Shown here piece after piece: positions 7,051 through 13,579 of a DNA stretch of 14,659 bases; positions within the stretch are counted from its first letter, which is position 1; every line of letters begins with the position of its first letter. This stretch comes from Actinomycetes bacterium (lineage in GTDB: Bacteria > Actinomycetota > Thermoleophilia > Gaiellales > Gaiellaceae), in contig JANXXF010000245.1 in NCBI GenBank assembly GCA_025350775.1, positions 1 to 14,659 on the forward strand. Reading direction: 5' to 3'. The position numbers were made by a program, and so were the translations under genes. The notes below the pieces were generated by a model. The model had not been told where the DNA came from. It did no database searches and saw only the letters and a program-made list of their open reading frames with translations.

Positions 7051-8213
7051 GCGAGCACGGAACCCGGATCGGAGCGGGCCTCTCGACGCTCGACGACGCG
7101 GTCGCCGCCGGCCGTGCTGCCGCCGCCACGGCTGCCGCTGCGCTCGACGGCGCGCCGGTGGATCTCGCTTTCGTGTTCGTCTCGGCGTACCACCTGACAA
7201 GCGCCGCCGCGGCGGCCGCAGCCGTGCGCGCCGAGCTGGGCGCCCGCTGCTTCGTCGGCTGCGTGGCGGAGGGCGTGCTCGGCGGTGGGCGCGAGCTCGA
7301 GGACGGCCCCGGCATCGCGGTCTGGGCCGCCGCCCTGCCCGGCGCCGAGATCGAGGTCTTTCACGCCGAGTCTGTGCGCACGAACGGGGGCGCGGTGGTC
7401 GTGGGCTTCCCGCAGCTCGCCGAGCCTTCGCTGGTCGCGTTGCTGGTCGACCCGTTCAGCTTCCCGGCTGACTCGTTCCTGGACGGGCTCAACCTGGAGC
7501 ATCCCGGGCTGCCGGCGGTCGGCGGACTCGCGGCCGGGGCCGGCCGGCCGGGGACGCAGGCTCTGTTTCTGGGTGCTGAGACCTACCAGCACGGTGCGGT
7601 CGGCGCGATTGTCTCGGGCATCCCGGTACACACCGTCGTGTCGCAGGGCTGCCTGCCGATCGGCCGCGACTTTGTCGTTACCCGTGCCGAGGGGAACGTC
7701 ATCTACGAGCTTGCCGGCCGGCCCGCGATCGAGCGGCTGCGTGAGCAGGTCGAGCGGCTCTCCGAGAGCGAGCAGCAGCAGGCCTTGCGAGGGCTGATGG
7801 TCGGGCTCGTGATCGACGAGAACACACCCGACTACGCGCGTGGCGACTACCTCATCCGCAGCCTGCTCGGCGGTGACGAGGAGAGCGGCGCGCTCGTGCT
7901 CGGGGACACGGTGCGGCCCGGGCAGACGCTGCGCTTCCACATCCGTGACGGCTCCACCGCCGACTCCGACCTGCGCGAGGCGCTGGCTACCACCCTCGCC
8001 GGCGTCGACCCGGCCGGTGCTCTGCTGTTCACCTGCAACGGCCGTGGCGCCGCGATGTTCGGCCGCCCCGATCATGACGCTGCGCTCGTCGGCGACACGC
8101 TGGCGGGCGCCGCCGTGGCCGGGTTCTTCTGTGGCGGTGAGATCGGGCCTGTCGGCAGGAAGGTCTTCCTGCACGCCTTCACGGCGACGCTCGCGGTCTT
8201 CCTGCGCAGCTAG
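7047..8213 (+). CDS. FIST domain protein (FIST-N plus FIST-C), putative ligand sensor
   Basis: A 388-residue protein made almost entirely of the two FIST domains, proposed in the family literature to sense small ligands, possibly amino acids, in signalling proteins. FIST-N covers roughly residues 30-220: the SAYHLTSAAAAAAAVRAELG helix, CFVGCVAEGVLGGGRELEDG, then GLPAVGGLAAGAG. FIST-C covers roughly 235-385 and carries the signature GALLFTCNGRGAAMFG, followed by AGFFCGGEIGPVGRKVFLHA. No kinase, methyl-acceptor or GGDEF output domain is fused, so it would have to act through a partner. The GTG start overlaps the MFS stop by four bases (GTGA), making this the third gene of the HAD-MFS-FIST operon. 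Standalone FIST proteins are common in actinobacteria; the role here is unknown. Confidence 0.9.
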   Translation: MSEHGTRIGAGLSTLDDAVAAGRAAAATAAAALDGAPVDLAFVFVSAYHLTSAAAAAAAVRAELGARCFVGCVAEGVLGGGRELEDGPGIAVWAAALPGAEIEVFHAESVRTNGGAVVVGFPQLAEPSLVALLVDPFSFPADSFLDGLNLEHPGLPAVGGLAAGAGRPGTQALFLGAETYQHGAVGAIVSGIPVHTVVSQGCLPIGRDFVVTRAEGNVIYELAGRPAIERLREQVERLSESEQQQALRGLMVGLVIDENTPDYARGDYLIRSLLGGDEESGALVLGDTVRPGQTLRFHIRDGSTADSDLREALATTLAGVDPAGALLFTCNGRGAAMFGRPDHDAALVGDTLAGAAVAGFFCGGEIGPVGRKVFLHAFTATLAVFLRS

Positions 8214-8310
8214 CCCAGGCAGGAGCGGACCCGCCAGGGCCGAAGGTTTCCGCAGCGCGATCGCCTGTCTGTCCGAACCGCGAGGAGCCACGCTGCGCTC
8301 TCATTACCGG

Positions 8311-9594
8311 ATGCCGCTCAGCACCCGGCGGCGAATGGTCGTCGCCTGCGCCTGCCTGGTGCCGGCGGCGGTCGTCCTGGGCGTGCTGCTCGGCAGTGGT
8401 GACGGCCCCGCCCGCGCCGGGCGCGGCGTGGCGACAGCGCCGCCGACAGCGCCGCCTGCAGCGCCGCTCCGTGACGCTGCCAAGGCGCCGCTGCGGATCG
8501 CGCCCGGCCACAGGCTGCCTGCGTGGCTGGCGCCCGGCGCGCCGCTCTCGGTCTCGGGCACTGCCGCCCCGCGGAGCCGCGTCGTCCTGCTCGTCGCCGG
8601 CCGTCGGGCGGGCAGTGGGCGTAGCGGCGCTCGGGGCGCTTTCACGGTCACCGGCAGCGTTCCCGTGACGGCAGCGGGCTCCTACCGGGTGGCGGTCGCG
8701 GTGGGTACCCGTCGCGTCGGCGTCGGCGTGCTGCGCGTGCGCCCGATCGAGCTGGCCGCGGTCGGCGACGTCACGTTCGGTGACGGTGTCGGCTGGCGGA
8801 TCGCCCGCACCAGCGCGCGCTATCCGTGGCTGCGGGTCGCTCCACTGCTGCGCAAGGCCGACATCGCCACGGCAAACCTGGAAGGCGCCGTCTCGGAGCG
8901 GGGCACACCGGTGCCGGGCAAGCGCTTTCACTTCCGCGGGCCGGCCGCGTCACTGGCCGCTGCTGTCCGCTTCGCCGGCATCGACGTCTTCACGCTCGCC
9001 AACAACCACTCCCGCGACTTCGGGGCGACCGGGCTGCTCGACACCGTCGACGCGGTGCGAGCGGCCGGCGGGCACACGGTCGGCGGCGGCGCCGATCTGG
9101 CGGCCGCCCGCACTGCGGTGATCCGGCGGGCCGGCGGCCTGCGCATCGCCTTCCTCGGCTACAACGACGTGCCGCCCTGGGAGTTCACTGCCCGCCGTGG
9201 CATTCCCGGCACGGCGCCCGCCGTTCCGGCCGACATCGCCCGTGATGTCCGTGTCGCGCGCGGCCGCGCTGACCTCGTCGTCGTCTGGTTCCATTGGGGC
9301 TACGAGCTCCAGAAGACGCAGAACGCGAGGCAGGAGGAGCTGGCGCGGGCGGCCACCGCGGCGGGCGCGACGCTCGTGCTGGGCGCGCACGCACACGTGC
9401 TGCTCCCCGTCGTGACGACGGCGCCCGGCAAGCTCGTCGCCTGGAGCCTCGGCAACTTCGTGTTCTCGTCACGCTCAGCACGGACGGCGCGGACGGGCGT
9501 CCTCATGGTGAGTCTGGCCGCGAGCGGCGTGGTCGGGCACCGGCTGCTGCCCGCCCGGATCGTGCTGGAGCAGCCGCGCCTCGCAGCCGGCTGA
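8311..9594 (+). CDS. CapA-type (PGA_cap) metallophosphatase-fold protein, exported or anchored
   Basis: About 427 residues. The N-terminus has a basic stretch (STRRRM) and one hydrophobic helix (residues 10-28, VVACACLVPAAVVLGVLLG), which predicts export or an uncleaved anchor. A Pro/Ala linker follows, then a beta-rich Ig-like module (about 75-143, SVSGTAAPRSRVVLLV and similar). The CapA domain runs from about 147 with the family motifs AAVGDVTFGDG (D153), IATANLEG (N189, E191), TLANNHSRDFG (N231, H233), VVWFHWGYE (H328), LGAHAHVLLP (H360, H362) and AWSLGNFVF. CapA-family proteins take part in poly-gamma-glutamate or capsule handling, but many homologues are of unknown activity. The ATG at 8311 is chosen to give a proper signal/anchor; the ATG at 8335 would remove its basic region. 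It stands 97 bases downstream of FIST and converges on the HD-GYP gene. Confidence 0.87.
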   Translation: MPLSTRRRMVVACACLVPAAVVLGVLLGSGDGPARAGRGVATAPPTAPPAAPLRDAAKAPLRIAPGHRLPAWLAPGAPLSVSGTAAPRSRVVLLVAGRRAGSGRSGARGAFTVTGSVPVTAAGSYRVAVAVGTRRVGVGVLRVRPIELAAVGDVTFGDGVGWRIARTSARYPWLRVAPLLRKADIATANLEGAVSERGTPVPGKRFHFRGPAASLAAAVRFAGIDVFTLANNHSRDFGATGLLDTVDAVRAAGGHTVGGGADLAAARTAVIRRAGGLRIAFLGYNDVPPWEFTARRGIPGTAPAVPADIARDVRVARGRADLVVVWFHWGYELQKTQNARQEELARAATAAGATLVLGAHAHVLLPVVTTAPGKLVAWSLGNFVFSSRSARTARTGVLMVSLAASGVVGHRLLPARIVLEQPRLAAG

Positions 9595-9602
9595 CAGGAC
9601 GC

Positions 9603-9619
9603 TGCCGCGGGGCGCGGCA
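9603..9619. terminator. Hairpin between convergent CapA and HD-GYP genes
   Basis: TGCCGC (9603-9608), a five-base loop and GCGGCA (9614-9619) form a perfect 6-bp GC-rich stem in the 45-base gap between two convergent stop codons. There is no T-run on either strand, so it may be a bidirectional pause or stop site rather than a classical intrinsic terminator. Confidence 0.4.
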
Positions 9620-9639
9620 AAGGGGGTTCGGCTACCCGC

Positions 9640-10818
9640 CTACGCTGCTGCGACGGGCCAGCGTGGCCGCTCGCGATGTAGTCGCAGGGGCGAGCAGCTG
9701 TCGTCGACGATGAGGAGGTCGGGCTCGTCCAGCAGGTTCACCTCGTAGGGCGTGACCTGCCGGCCGTCTGCCTCCAGCGCGATCCGTACCGTCGGGCGGT
9801 CGAGCCGCGGCGGGGCGACGTGGGCGACGACACCGCTGCGCCCGTCGTCGAGGGTGACCTCGATGCCGGGCGGGTAGGGAGGAACAAGCCTGAGGAAGGT
9901 TTCGATGATCTCCGGGTCGAAGGCCGTGCCTGCGCCCTCCAGCACCACGCCGACGCCGATGTGGGCCGGGGCCGCGTCCCGGTACGGCCGCTCGCTGGTC
10001 ACCGCGTCGTAGACGTCCGCGACGGCGGCGATGCGCGCGAACTGGTGGATCTCGGTGCCGTACTTGCCGTCGGGGTAGCCGCGGCCGTCCCAGCGCTCGT
10101 GGTGTGAGCGGATGACGGTCTTCGACACGGCCGAGATCATGTTGCTCGGCAGCAGCTCGAGGCCGGTGATCGGGTGCTGGCGGATCAGCTGCCACTCCTC
10201 GTCGTCCAGCTTGTCGGGCTTGTTGAGCACGTCCGACGGGATGGCGAGCTTACCGATGTCGTGCAGCAGCAGGCCGAGGCCGAGCTGGGCGAGTTTCTTG
10301 TCGATGTGCTCGTAGGAGCGCTGGCCGCGGTAGTCGATCCAGCCCTTCTCGCGGAAGATGCGCTGGCCGATGAGCAGCCCGAGCGCGGTGACATCGATCG
10401 AGTGCTGGAGGGTGTAGAGGTCGGAGGAGGCGAGGTCGGCGAGGGCGAGCACGGCATCGCCGCAGTCGGCTACATCGCTGGCGATCATCGCTGCGATCCG
10501 TTCCAGCTCCTCGACGAGCTGCGGCGCCATCTTCGTCTTCTCGCCTCCGAACACCGTGGGAGCGGCGCGGAAGGCCTGGGCCAGTGCACTCGTCGCCTCC
10601 TGCCGGGTTCGCTCCGTGAGGATCTGCGGGACGTCGATGCCCTCGCCCAGCGCGTCGTCGACGTACACGGCATTGACGCCGGCACGCACGAGCGCATCGC
10701 GATAGCTGGTCGAGAGCTGCGTGCCCTTGCGCAGGAGCGGTGTTCCGTGGCGGCCGGTGAGGACATCCGTGGCTAGGACGGTCCCCGACTCGATTCTGCG
10801 TGTCATGACCAGGCGCAT
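9640..10818 (-). CDS. HD-GYP domain cyclic-di-GMP phosphodiesterase
   Basis: A 392-residue cytosolic protein predicted to hydrolyse c-di-GMP. The N-terminal ~60 residues (IESGTVLATDVLTGRHGTPL and on) form the small beta domain often found before HD-GYP domains. The HD-GYP core spans about 125-310 and keeps all hallmark residues: H139 (TLQHSIDV), H186-D187 (LLLHDIGKLAIP), H215 (RQHPITG), HHERWDGRGYPDG (239-251) and ADVYDAVTSERPYR (D268). A C-terminal beta module (PPGIEVTLDDGRSGVVA...) follows. With these residues intact it should be active. The ATG at 10818 is preferred; MTRRIESG at 10806 is an alternative start, and neither has a good Shine-Dalgarno site. It is divergent from the HtrA gene across about 114 bases containing a 14-bp palindrome. 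No GGDEF partner lies in the window. Confidence 0.92.
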   Translation of the reverse strand: MRLVMTRRIESGTVLATDVLTGRHGTPLLRKGTQLSTSYRDALVRAGVNAVYVDDALGEGIDVPQILTERTRQEATSALAQAFRAAPTVFGGEKTKMAPQLVEELERIAAMIASDVADCGDAVLALADLASSDLYTLQHSIDVTALGLLIGQRIFREKGWIDYRGQRSYEHIDKKLAQLGLGLLLHDIGKLAIPSDVLNKPDKLDDEEWQLIRQHPITGLELLPSNMISAVSKTVIRSHHERWDGRGYPDGKYGTEIHQFARIAAVADVYDAVTSERPYRDAAPAHIGVGVVLEGAGTAFDPEIIETFLRLVPPYPPGIEVTLDDGRSGVVAHVAPPRLDRPTVRIALEADGRQVTPYEVNLLDEPDLLIVDDSCSPLRLHRERPRWPVAAA

Positions 10819-10837
10819 TGGCGGTTCCGCTGTGTTC

Positions 10838-10851
10838 GGCCGTGCACGGCC
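10838..10851. promoter_or_regulatory. 14-bp perfect palindrome, possible operator
   Basis: GGCCGTGCACGGCC is a perfect inverted repeat with no spacer, in the gap between the divergent HD-GYP and HtrA genes, 20 bases before the HD-GYP start and about 46 bases before the HtrA -35. The position suits a dimeric regulator acting on the HD-GYP side, but GC-rich palindromes also arise by chance. Confidence 0.35.
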
Positions 10852-10897
10852 CCGTTTGAGGACCGGCCCCCGCAACCGGGCGTTAATCGCAGGAACA

Positions 10898-10926
10898 TGG
10901 TCAGTGCAGGACGGCGCGGCTATAAC
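10898..10926 (+). promoter_or_regulatory. Promoter of HtrA gene, TGGTCA-N17-TATAAC
   Basis: TGGTCA (10898-10903) matches four of six bases of the TTGACA consensus, and TATAAC (10921-10926) five of six of TATAAT; the spacer is exactly 17 bases. TATAAC ends six bases before the GTG at 10933, so the mRNA would begin at or beside the start codon. This is the best housekeeping-type promoter in the window. Confidence 0.7.
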
Positions 10927-10932
10927 GCAGGT

Positions 10933-12132
10933 GTGGCGTTCACGAGCAGCCTTCTGACGCGGGCCGGCGGGGCGCTCGCTCTCGCAGCCGTCGGTGGTGG
11001 CATCGCGCTCGCCGGGGCCGCACTCACCGGCAATCTTGGCCGGGAGGAGGTCATCCGGGAGGTCGGCACGCCCGCGATCGCTTCCGTGCCGACCGCCTTC
11101 GCGCTGACCCGGCCGATGTCGATCAACGAGGTCTACCGGCGGGCTGCGCCGGGCGTCGTGCAGGTCGCGACCAGCTCGACCGCGAACGCGGCCGACGACC
11201 CGTTCTTTGACGACCCCTTCCAGCCGGCACCGCAGGCACAGCAGGCTCTCGGCTCCGGGTTCGTCATCGACAAGGCCGGCCACATCGTGACGAACTTCCA
11301 CGTCGTCGAGGGTGCCAGACGCGTCGATGTGAGCTTCTCCAACAACGACTCGGTGCGCGCCACCGTGATCGGCTCCGACCCGTCCACCGACATCGCCGTG
11401 CTGAGCGTGGACCTCGGCTCGCGGGCGTTGACGCCGCTGCTGCTCGGGGACTCCGACAGCGTCCGCGTCGGCGATGCGGTTGTCGCCATCGGCAACCCCT
11501 TTGGGCTCTCGCGTACGGTCACCGCGGGCATCGTCTCGGCCTTGCAGCGGCCGTTCCAGGCGCCGAACGGCTTCACGATCGACCACGTCATTCAGACCGA
11601 TGCGGCGCTCAACCATGGCAACTCCGGCGGGCCGCTGCTCAACGCGGCGGGCGAGGTGATCGGCGTGAACTCGCAGATCCAGACCGGCAACGGCAGCGAC
11701 GGCAACGTCGGCGTCGGCTTCGCCGTTCCGATCAACACCGTCAAGAGCGTCGCGTCGCAGCTCATCCACAGCGGCCGCGTCGAGCGGGCCTTCATCGGCG
11801 TCACCGTCAGGCCGATCACGGCGAAGCTGGCCAAGCTCTTCCGGCTCTCGGTCGATCGCGGCCTGCTCGTCGAGCGCGTCCAGCCCGGGAGCGGCGCGGC
11901 GAAGGCGGGGCTCAGGGCCGGCTCCACCGAGGCGGTCGTCGCCGGCGAGAGCTACACGCTCGGCGGCGACGTGATCACGAAGGTCGACGGCGTTGCCATG
12001 GGCAGCCTCGAGCGGCTGCGGACAGTGCTCTCGCACCGCAAGCCCGGCGACAGGGTCGCGGTCGAGGCCTACCGGGGTGCCAGGAAGCTCACGCTGACGC
12101 TCCGCCTCGGGCAGCAGCCCGTCAGGCCGTAG
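10933..12132 (+). CDS. htrA: HtrA/DegP-family trypsin-like serine protease with PDZ domain
   Basis: A 399-residue envelope protease. The N-terminus has one hydrophobic stretch (residues 11-33, AGGALALAAVGGGIALAGAAL), which predicts a membrane anchor or signal, with the protease outside. The trypsin-like domain (about 64-283) has the catalytic triad H123 (VTNFHVVEG), D153 (STDIAVL) and S231 (GNSGGPLL), and GNPFGLS before the serine. A single PDZ domain (about 286-395) begins AFIGVTVRPITAKLA and includes GLLVERVQPGSGAAKAGL and GDVITKVDGVAMGS. Such proteins degrade or refold damaged envelope proteins. The GTG at 10933 is chosen because a promoter with TATAAC lies six bases ahead of it; the longer ATG at 10897 would sit inside the -35 region of that promoter. 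It is divergent from the HD-GYP gene. Confidence 0.93.
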   Translation: MAFTSSLLTRAGGALALAAVGGGIALAGAALTGNLGREEVIREVGTPAIASVPTAFALTRPMSINEVYRRAAPGVVQVATSSTANAADDPFFDDPFQPAPQAQQALGSGFVIDKAGHIVTNFHVVEGARRVDVSFSNNDSVRATVIGSDPSTDIAVLSVDLGSRALTPLLLGDSDSVRVGDAVVAIGNPFGLSRTVTAGIVSALQRPFQAPNGFTIDHVIQTDAALNHGNSGGPLLNAAGEVIGVNSQIQTGNGSDGNVGVGFAVPINTVKSVASQLIHSGRVERAFIGVTVRPITAKLAKLFRLSVDRGLLVERVQPGSGAAKAGLRAGSTEAVVAGESYTLGGDVITKVDGVAMGSLERLRTVLSHRKPGDRVAVEAYRGARKLTLTLRLGQQPVRP

Positions 12133-12157
12133 GGCCATGGCCGTCGCCGCGTTCGTC

Positions 12158-12163
12158 TAGCCT
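12158..12163 (+). promoter_or_regulatory. Putative -10 box TAGCCT, leaderless start of acidic Cys/His protein
   Basis: TAGCCT lies in the 38-base gap after htrA and ends seven bases before the GTG at 12171. No Shine-Dalgarno sequence is present. A clear -35 is not visible. Confidence 0.5.
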
Positions 12164-12170
12164 TACGCCC

Positions 12171-12533
12171 GTGGAGAGCGGAGCGCCCGGGGTCGGCCGT
12201 GTCCTGGATCTCGACGACGAGCTCGTCGAGGACGAGGAGATCTGGAAGGACGACGGCAGCGAGGACCACACCGGCTGGTACTGCGTCAGTACCGCCCCGT
12301 TCCCGTGTCCGGCCGAGGGCTGCTCGTTCGTCGCGCGCTTCATGACTGCGGCGCACCTCATTCTCGTCTGGCAGGAGAACGACGACCCGAACCTGCTCCG
12401 ACACGCCGAGCGTGCCAAGCAGGTGAAGCGCAACCCCAAGGTGGTCGAGTTCGAGCGCTCCTTTGGGCCGAGCGTCTCGTACTACGCCTGGGAGGCAGCC
12501 GGCCGGCCCGTTCACGGGGTGCGCCGGGCATGA
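12171..12533 (+). CDS. Uncharacterised 120-residue acidic protein with Cys/His cluster
   Basis: Not recognised as a named family. The first 33 residues are strongly acidic (LDLDDELVEDEEIWKDDGSED). The middle holds CPAEGCSFVARFMTAAH (C46, C51, H62), with C38 before it and H78 after. The spacing is loosely zinc-finger-like but is not canonical C2H2, so metal binding is only possible. The C-terminal part (KVVEFERSFGPSVSYYAWEA) is mixed and aromatic; no membrane segment or signal is seen. The GTG is fixed by the TAGCCT box seven bases upstream. The stop overlaps the next start by four bases (ATGA), so it is probably made together with the membrane protein. Its reading frame is credible because both ends meet genes precisely. 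Confidence 0.75.
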   Translation: MESGAPGVGRVLDLDDELVEDEEIWKDDGSEDHTGWYCVSTAPFPCPAEGCSFVARFMTAAHLILVWQENDDPNLLRHAERAKQVKRNPKVVEFERSFGPSVSYYAWEAAGRPVHGVRRA

Positions 12534-13279
12534 CCGTCGAGTTCGAGCGGAGCCTCGATCGTGATCGGGCGCCCTGGAAGCTCCTCTGCTGGCTGGTGCT
12601 CGGCGCCTTCGCCTTCTCCGCGCTCGACTATGTCGGCAACCGCAGTCACTGGATCAGCTCGGGGTCGCTGCGCGACGTCGCCAACGTCGGCCGTGAAGAC
12701 AGCCTTCACAACTTCGCCTCGAGCGTGCAGGAGCTGGCCATCGCCGGTGTCGCGCTCGTCCTCTACCTGCATGCCCGCCGCGCCGAAACCCGCTGGGCGC
12801 GCTTCGAGTGGGGCGTGGCGCTGGGGTTCTTCACCTGGGTCGGCGTCGACGATGGCGCCGCGCTGCACGAGCGCATCGGCACGGCGCTCCAGAACGACGT
12901 CAGCTTCTTCCCGAGCTACGCGTGGCAAGTGATCTTCGTGCCGATCTTCACGGCGGCCATGCTGGTCACGGCCCACATCGTCTTCCGCACGCGGCGCGCG
13001 CCCTGGACGCGCACCCTGTTCGTGGCCGGCATCGGCTGCTACATCCTGGCCGTGGCGCTCGACTATCTCGAGGGCCGCTTCGGCGCGTACGACAGCGTTG
13101 CGTCGGCCTTCGGCGTCACCGTGCCGACCGTCTCGCACTACTCGCGCGTGGTCGAGGAGCTCCTCGAGGATGTGGGGGCGTCGCTGTTCCTCGTCGCGCT
13201 GCTGCGGCACCTACTGTGCACCGTCGGCTCGTTCCGGCTCACGGTTGCCAGCCGGTCGGAGCCCGGTCCCGAGGGGTAG
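12530..13279 (+). CDS. Six-helix integral membrane protein of unknown function
   Basis: A 249-residue polytopic membrane protein with probable helices near residues 17-35, 63-82, 93-108, 129-150, 162-180 and 213-231. Acidic and His residues sit in or beside the helices: SVQE (E68), VDDGAALHERIG (D107, D108, H113, E114), LDYLEG (D178, E181) and VVEELLEDVG (E209, E210, E213, D214). This pattern looks catalytic or metal/ion-binding rather than purely structural. It recalls a broad class of uncharacterised bacterial membrane proteins that carry an acidic motif before a later EELLE..G helix; that likeness is from memory and unverified. The ATG at 12530 overlaps the stop of the acidic Cys/His gene (ATGA). 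Its TAG stop forms part of the -10 box of the next gene. Confidence 0.8.
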   Translation: MTVEFERSLDRDRAPWKLLCWLVLGAFAFSALDYVGNRSHWISSGSLRDVANVGREDSLHNFASSVQELAIAGVALVLYLHARRAETRWARFEWGVALGFFTWVGVDDGAALHERIGTALQNDVSFFPSYAWQVIFVPIFTAAMLVTAHIVFRTRRAPWTRTLFVAGIGCYILAVALDYLEGRFGAYDSVASAFGVTVPTVSHYSRVVEELLEDVGASLFLVALLRHLLCTVGSFRLTVASRSEPGPEG

Positions 13280-13282
13280 GAT
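13277..13282 (+). promoter_or_regulatory. Putative -10 box TAGGAT before HMA gene, overlapping upstream stop codon
   Basis: TAGGAT begins with the TAG stop of the membrane-protein gene and ends seven bases before the ATG at 13290. No Shine-Dalgarno sequence or good -35 is seen. It would give the small HMA protein an independent leaderless transcript. Confidence 0.5.
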
Positions 13283-13289
13283 TCCTGCG

Positions 13290-13505
13290 ATGAGCGTCCA
13301 GACAGAGACCCTGCAGGTGACCGGCATCCGCTGCGAGAAGTGCGTCAACCGCCTCGGCGTGGTGCTCAAGGATCACCCGGGGCTCGAGTACGCCAACGCG
13401 AACCTGATGGGTGTCGTCGTGCTCTCGTACGACGACGAGCAGACGACGCGCGACGCGCTGCTTTCGGCGATGTCGCTCGGCGGCTTTCGCGTCCTCGAGT
13501 TCTAG
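13290..13505 (+). CDS. Heavy-metal-associated (HMA) domain protein, CopZ-like
   Basis: A 71-residue single-domain protein with the ferredoxin-like HMA fold pattern: strand ETLQVTGIRCEKCVNRL with the CxxC metal site (C18, C21, counting from the ATG), helix VNRLGVVLKDHPG, strand VVLSYDDEQTT, and a final helix/strand ending GGFRVLEF. Such proteins usually bind Cu(I) and pass it to P-type ATPases, but no copper ATPase or CsoR is in the window. The motif is GIRCEKC, where copper chaperones typically have GMxCxxC, so another metal or a redox role is possible. The gene sits 75 bases before the thiol-stress sigma factor; a functional link is inference only. Confidence 0.85.
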   Translation: MSVQTETLQVTGIRCEKCVNRLGVVLKDHPGLEYANANLMGVVVLSYDDEQTTRDALLSAMSLGGFRVLEF

Positions 13506-13516
13506 GGCCCCGCCGC

Positions 13517-13543
13517 GGGAATAGGCCGCCGTCGGCGCGCGTT
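13517..13543 (+). promoter_or_regulatory. SigR/SigH-type autoregulatory promoter GGGAAT-N18-GTT
   Basis: GGGAAT (13517-13522) is followed by exactly 18 bases and GTTG (from 13541). This matches the known consensus of promoters used by actinobacterial SigR/SigH (GGAAT or GGAA, 18-19 bases, GTT). It lies 37 bases before the ATG of a sigma factor of that very family, which makes positive autoregulation very likely. Transcription should begin around 13550. Confidence 0.8.
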
Positions 13544-13571
13544 GCACGGCTCGTGACGCTGCTGCTAGCCT
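13542..13571 (+). promoter_or_regulatory. Second, housekeeping-type promoter of sigR, TTGCAC-N18-TAGCCT
   Basis: TTGCAC (13542-13547) and TAGCCT (13566-13571) are 18 bases apart. TAGCCT ends eight bases before the ATG at 13580, like the other leaderless starts here. It would supply a basal level of the sigma factor without stress. The -35 match is weak (TTG only). Confidence 0.5.
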
Positions 13572-13579
13572 CGCCCGAA

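Noticed and set aside
6516..8291. 591-residue minus-strand open frame opposite the MFS and FIST genes
   Set aside because: It shows no recognisable domain, while the plus strand has complete, motif-rich MFS and FIST proteins that overlap precisely.
7840..8310. Upstream extension of the CapA frame into the FIST gene
   Set aside because: It is an out-of-frame shadow of FIST-C. The signal or anchor sequence begins at ATG 8311.
9640..12138. 832-residue minus-strand open frame running through the whole HtrA gene
   Set aside because: Only the last 392 residues (HD-GYP) look like protein. The upstream part is antisense to a clear HtrA gene and owes its openness to the high GC content.
13340..13579. 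Upstream extension of the sigma-factor frame to position 13340
   Set aside because: It is a shadow of the HMA gene and crosses the SigR-type promoter. Only the short extension to GTG 13553 is worth considering.
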